From positions 8,310 through 14,163 of the forward strand of contig DJRJ01000021.1 in assembly GCA_002438865.1 (NCBI GenBank): a stretch of 5,854 bases of DNA, read 5' to 3'. This stretch comes from Clostridiales bacterium UBA6363 (GTDB lineage Bacteria > Bacillota > Clostridia > UBA1381). The position numbers and the translations under genes are program-made. The first letter of the stretch is position 1; every line of letters starts with the position of its first letter. Positions 4,362 through 5,854 of this stretch are shown piece after piece. Below the pieces are notes generated by a model. That model did no database searches, was not told the DNA's origin, and saw only the letters and a list, made by a program, of their open reading frames with translations.

Positions 4362-5854
4362 ATGGAATTATTTATTGAGGCGGAAAGCTTTGCGCAAAAA
4401 GGCGGCTGGGTTGTCGATCAGCAGTCTATGGAAAGCATACATTCTTCATATATTATGGCTCACGGCATAGGCACTCCCGTGGAGGACGCCGTTACGGAGA
4501 TAAACGCCGAGAGCGGTGAATATAATGTATGGGCGCTCACACGTGACTGGACAGCCGTATGGGGCGTTAAGGATTCGGCAGGCAAATTTGAGCTTATAAT
4601 TGACGGAAAAAGCACGGGCGAAACGCTCGGTACAAACGGCGCAAAATGGGCGTGGCAGTTTGCCGGGAAGGTGAAGCTTGAGAGCGGAAAGCACGAACTG
4701 CGCCTGCATGACCTTACGGGCTTTGACGGAAGATGCGACGCATTGTATTTTACAACCGCCGCCGACAAGCCGTCGGACAGCATAGCGGATATTGATAAAA
4801 TGCGCCAAAGGCTTAATTGGAAAGAAGTGCGCCAATGCGATAAGGAATATGATTTAATTGTTGCAGGCGGCGGCGCCGCCGGTATATGCACAGCGCTTGC
4901 GGCTTTGCGGAGCGGTGCAAAGGTGCTTTTGATACAAGACAGAGGTGTTCTGGGCGGCTGTAACAGCTCCGAAATACGTGTATGTATGGGCGGAATGACA
5001 AATCTTGACCCGTACCCCAACCTCGGAAATGTGGTTAAGGAAATTGCGCCGGTTATGGGCGCTCCGTCTATTTTCAAAGGCGAATATTACGAGGACAACC
5101 GAAAGCTGTTTGCTTTTGAGGCAAGCCAAGGCGATTACGATATTGCACTTAACGAATGTGTTACCGACATAGAAAAAGACGGAAACAAAATAACTGCGGT
5201 TATAACGACTCACACGCTTACAGGTATGAAAAAGCGATATACCGCAAAGCTGTTTTCCGACTGCACGGGTGACGCCGTAATATCACGTCTTGCCGGTGCG
5301 GAGCTTATGTACGGACGTGAGGCGGAAAGCGAATTTAACGAATCGCTCGCTCCGAAAGAGCATGAAAATCTCGTTATGGGACATTCTATCCGCTGGTACA
5401 CCGAAAAATCCGACAATGCGGATTTCCCCGATATAGACTGGGGAATGAATTTCAGCGATGAAACGTGCCTTAACGTTTTTAACGGTGACTGGGAGCAGGA
5501 AACGGGATTTCGGCGTGATATGGTGAAAGAAATAGAGTACATACGTGACTTCGGGCTGCGTGCAATATACTCAAACTGGTCATATCAGAAAAACCACTAC
5601 TGTGACAAAGAAAAATTCAAGGATTACAAGCTTGTATGGACATCGGCTCTCGGCGGAAAGCGTGAAAGCTACAGAGTAAAGGGCGATTACATAATAACGC
5701 AGAACGACCTTGAGGAACACATTCCGCACGAGGACGCAACCGCCTGCATTACCTGGAGCATAGATATGCATTTCCCCGAGTGCGACAATGACGCCGCATT
5801 TGACGAGCCGTTCCGTTCCTGTGCATATCACAGAGGGATCGGAACGCCCTACCC
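4362..5854 (+). CDS. FAD-dependent oxidoreductase (FAD_oxidored family) with N-terminal beta-sandwich-like domain, partial at 3' end
   Basis: An open frame of 497 codons runs off the right edge without a stop, so the C terminus is missing. Residues 1-132 (EAESFAQKGGWVVDQ, YNVWALTRDW, KFELIIDGK, HELRLHDLTGFDGRCDALYFT) look like a carbohydrate-binding or golvesin/xanthan-lyase-type beta-sandwich. From 163 a Rossmann FAD domain starts: YDLIVAGGGAAG (GxGxxG at 169-174), an acidic strand 2 end (LLIQDR), then GVLGGCNSSEIR with C200, and the second FAD motif FSDCTGDA (299-305). GGKRESYRVKGDY (431-443) is typical of the family. There is no signal peptide, so it is probably cytoplasmic. The start is supported by GGAGAG (4352-4357) and lies 27 bases after the AraC stop. 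It probably oxidises a sugar-like or other small organic substrate; many homologues carry loose names such as xanthan lyase that should not be trusted. Confidence 0.85.
   Translation, partial: MELFIEAESFAQKGGWVVDQQSMESIHSSYIMAHGIGTPVEDAVTEINAESGEYNVWALTRDWTAVWGVKDSAGKFELIIDGKSTGETLGTNGAKWAWQFAGKVKLESGKHELRLHDLTGFDGRCDALYFTTAADKPSDSIADIDKMRQRLNWKEVRQCDKEYDLIVAGGGAAGICTALAALRSGAKVLLIQDRGVLGGCNSSEIRVCMGGMTNLDPYPNLGNVVKEIAPVMGAPSIFKGEYYEDNRKLFAFEASQGDYDIALNECVTDIEKDGNKITAVITTHTLTGMKKRYTAKLFSDCTGDAVISRLAGAELMYGREAESEFNESLAPKEHENLVMGHSIRWYTEKSDNADFPDIDWGMNFSDETCLNVFNGDWEQETGFRRDMVKEIEYIRDFGLRAIYSNWSYQKNHYCDKEKFKDYKLVWTSALGGKRESYRVKGDYIITQNDLEEHIPHEDATACITWSIDMHFPECDNDAAFDEPFRSCAYHRGIGTPY

Noticed and set aside
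4446..5831. Several minus-strand open frames opposite the FAD oxidoreductase (for example 4460-5077 and 5210-5542)
   Set aside because: They mirror a long plus-strand frame with clear FAD-binding motifs, have low-complexity Ser/Pro/Ala-rich or Cys-rich translations, and lack recognisable domains.

Overview
The window looks like chromosome of a Gram-positive, low-to-moderate GC gut-type Clostridia (Bacillota). This is inferred from strong AGGAGG-type ribosome binding sites, textbook sigma-A promoters with 17-base spacers, and the gene families present. No marker gene fixes the genus.

Left part (1-1490), minus strand: a two-gene operon encodes an AbrB/SpoVT-fold protein with a long extra C-terminal domain (906-1442) and a compact HipA-like kinase (103-930). 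The genes overlap by 25 bases. A near-consensus promoter with an extended -10 drives them, and a small perfect inverted repeat lies between its -35 and -10 boxes. This has the architecture of a type II toxin-antitoxin module whose toxin is a kinase core and whose antitoxin is AbrB-type rather than the usual HTH HipB.

Middle (1529-2552), plus strand: a promoter, a complete tRNA-Arg(CCG) with encoded CCA, a strong intrinsic terminator, and then a metal-dependent amidohydrolase (1705-2496) only 57 bases after the tRNA. I see no separate promoter for the amidohydrolase.

Structured intergenic region (2497-2826): several hairpins, including a 102-base stretch that is a near-identical, ungapped direct repeat of bases 1-102 (97 of 102 positions by eye). 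Each copy carries a perfect 26-base palindrome with flanking A and T runs and a separate GC-rich stem-loop. The copies bracket the toxin-antitoxin, tRNA and amidohydrolase block.

Right part (2775-5854), plus strand: a promoter (TTGCAT, 17 bases, TAGAAT) precedes an apparent operon. It holds a classical short-chain dehydrogenase/reductase, an AraC-family regulator overlapping its stop codon by one base, and, 27 bases on, an FAD-dependent oxidoreductase with an N-terminal beta-sandwich-like domain that runs off the right edge. The set suggests an inducible catabolic or redox pathway with its regulator encoded mid-operon. The substrate cannot be read from the sequence.
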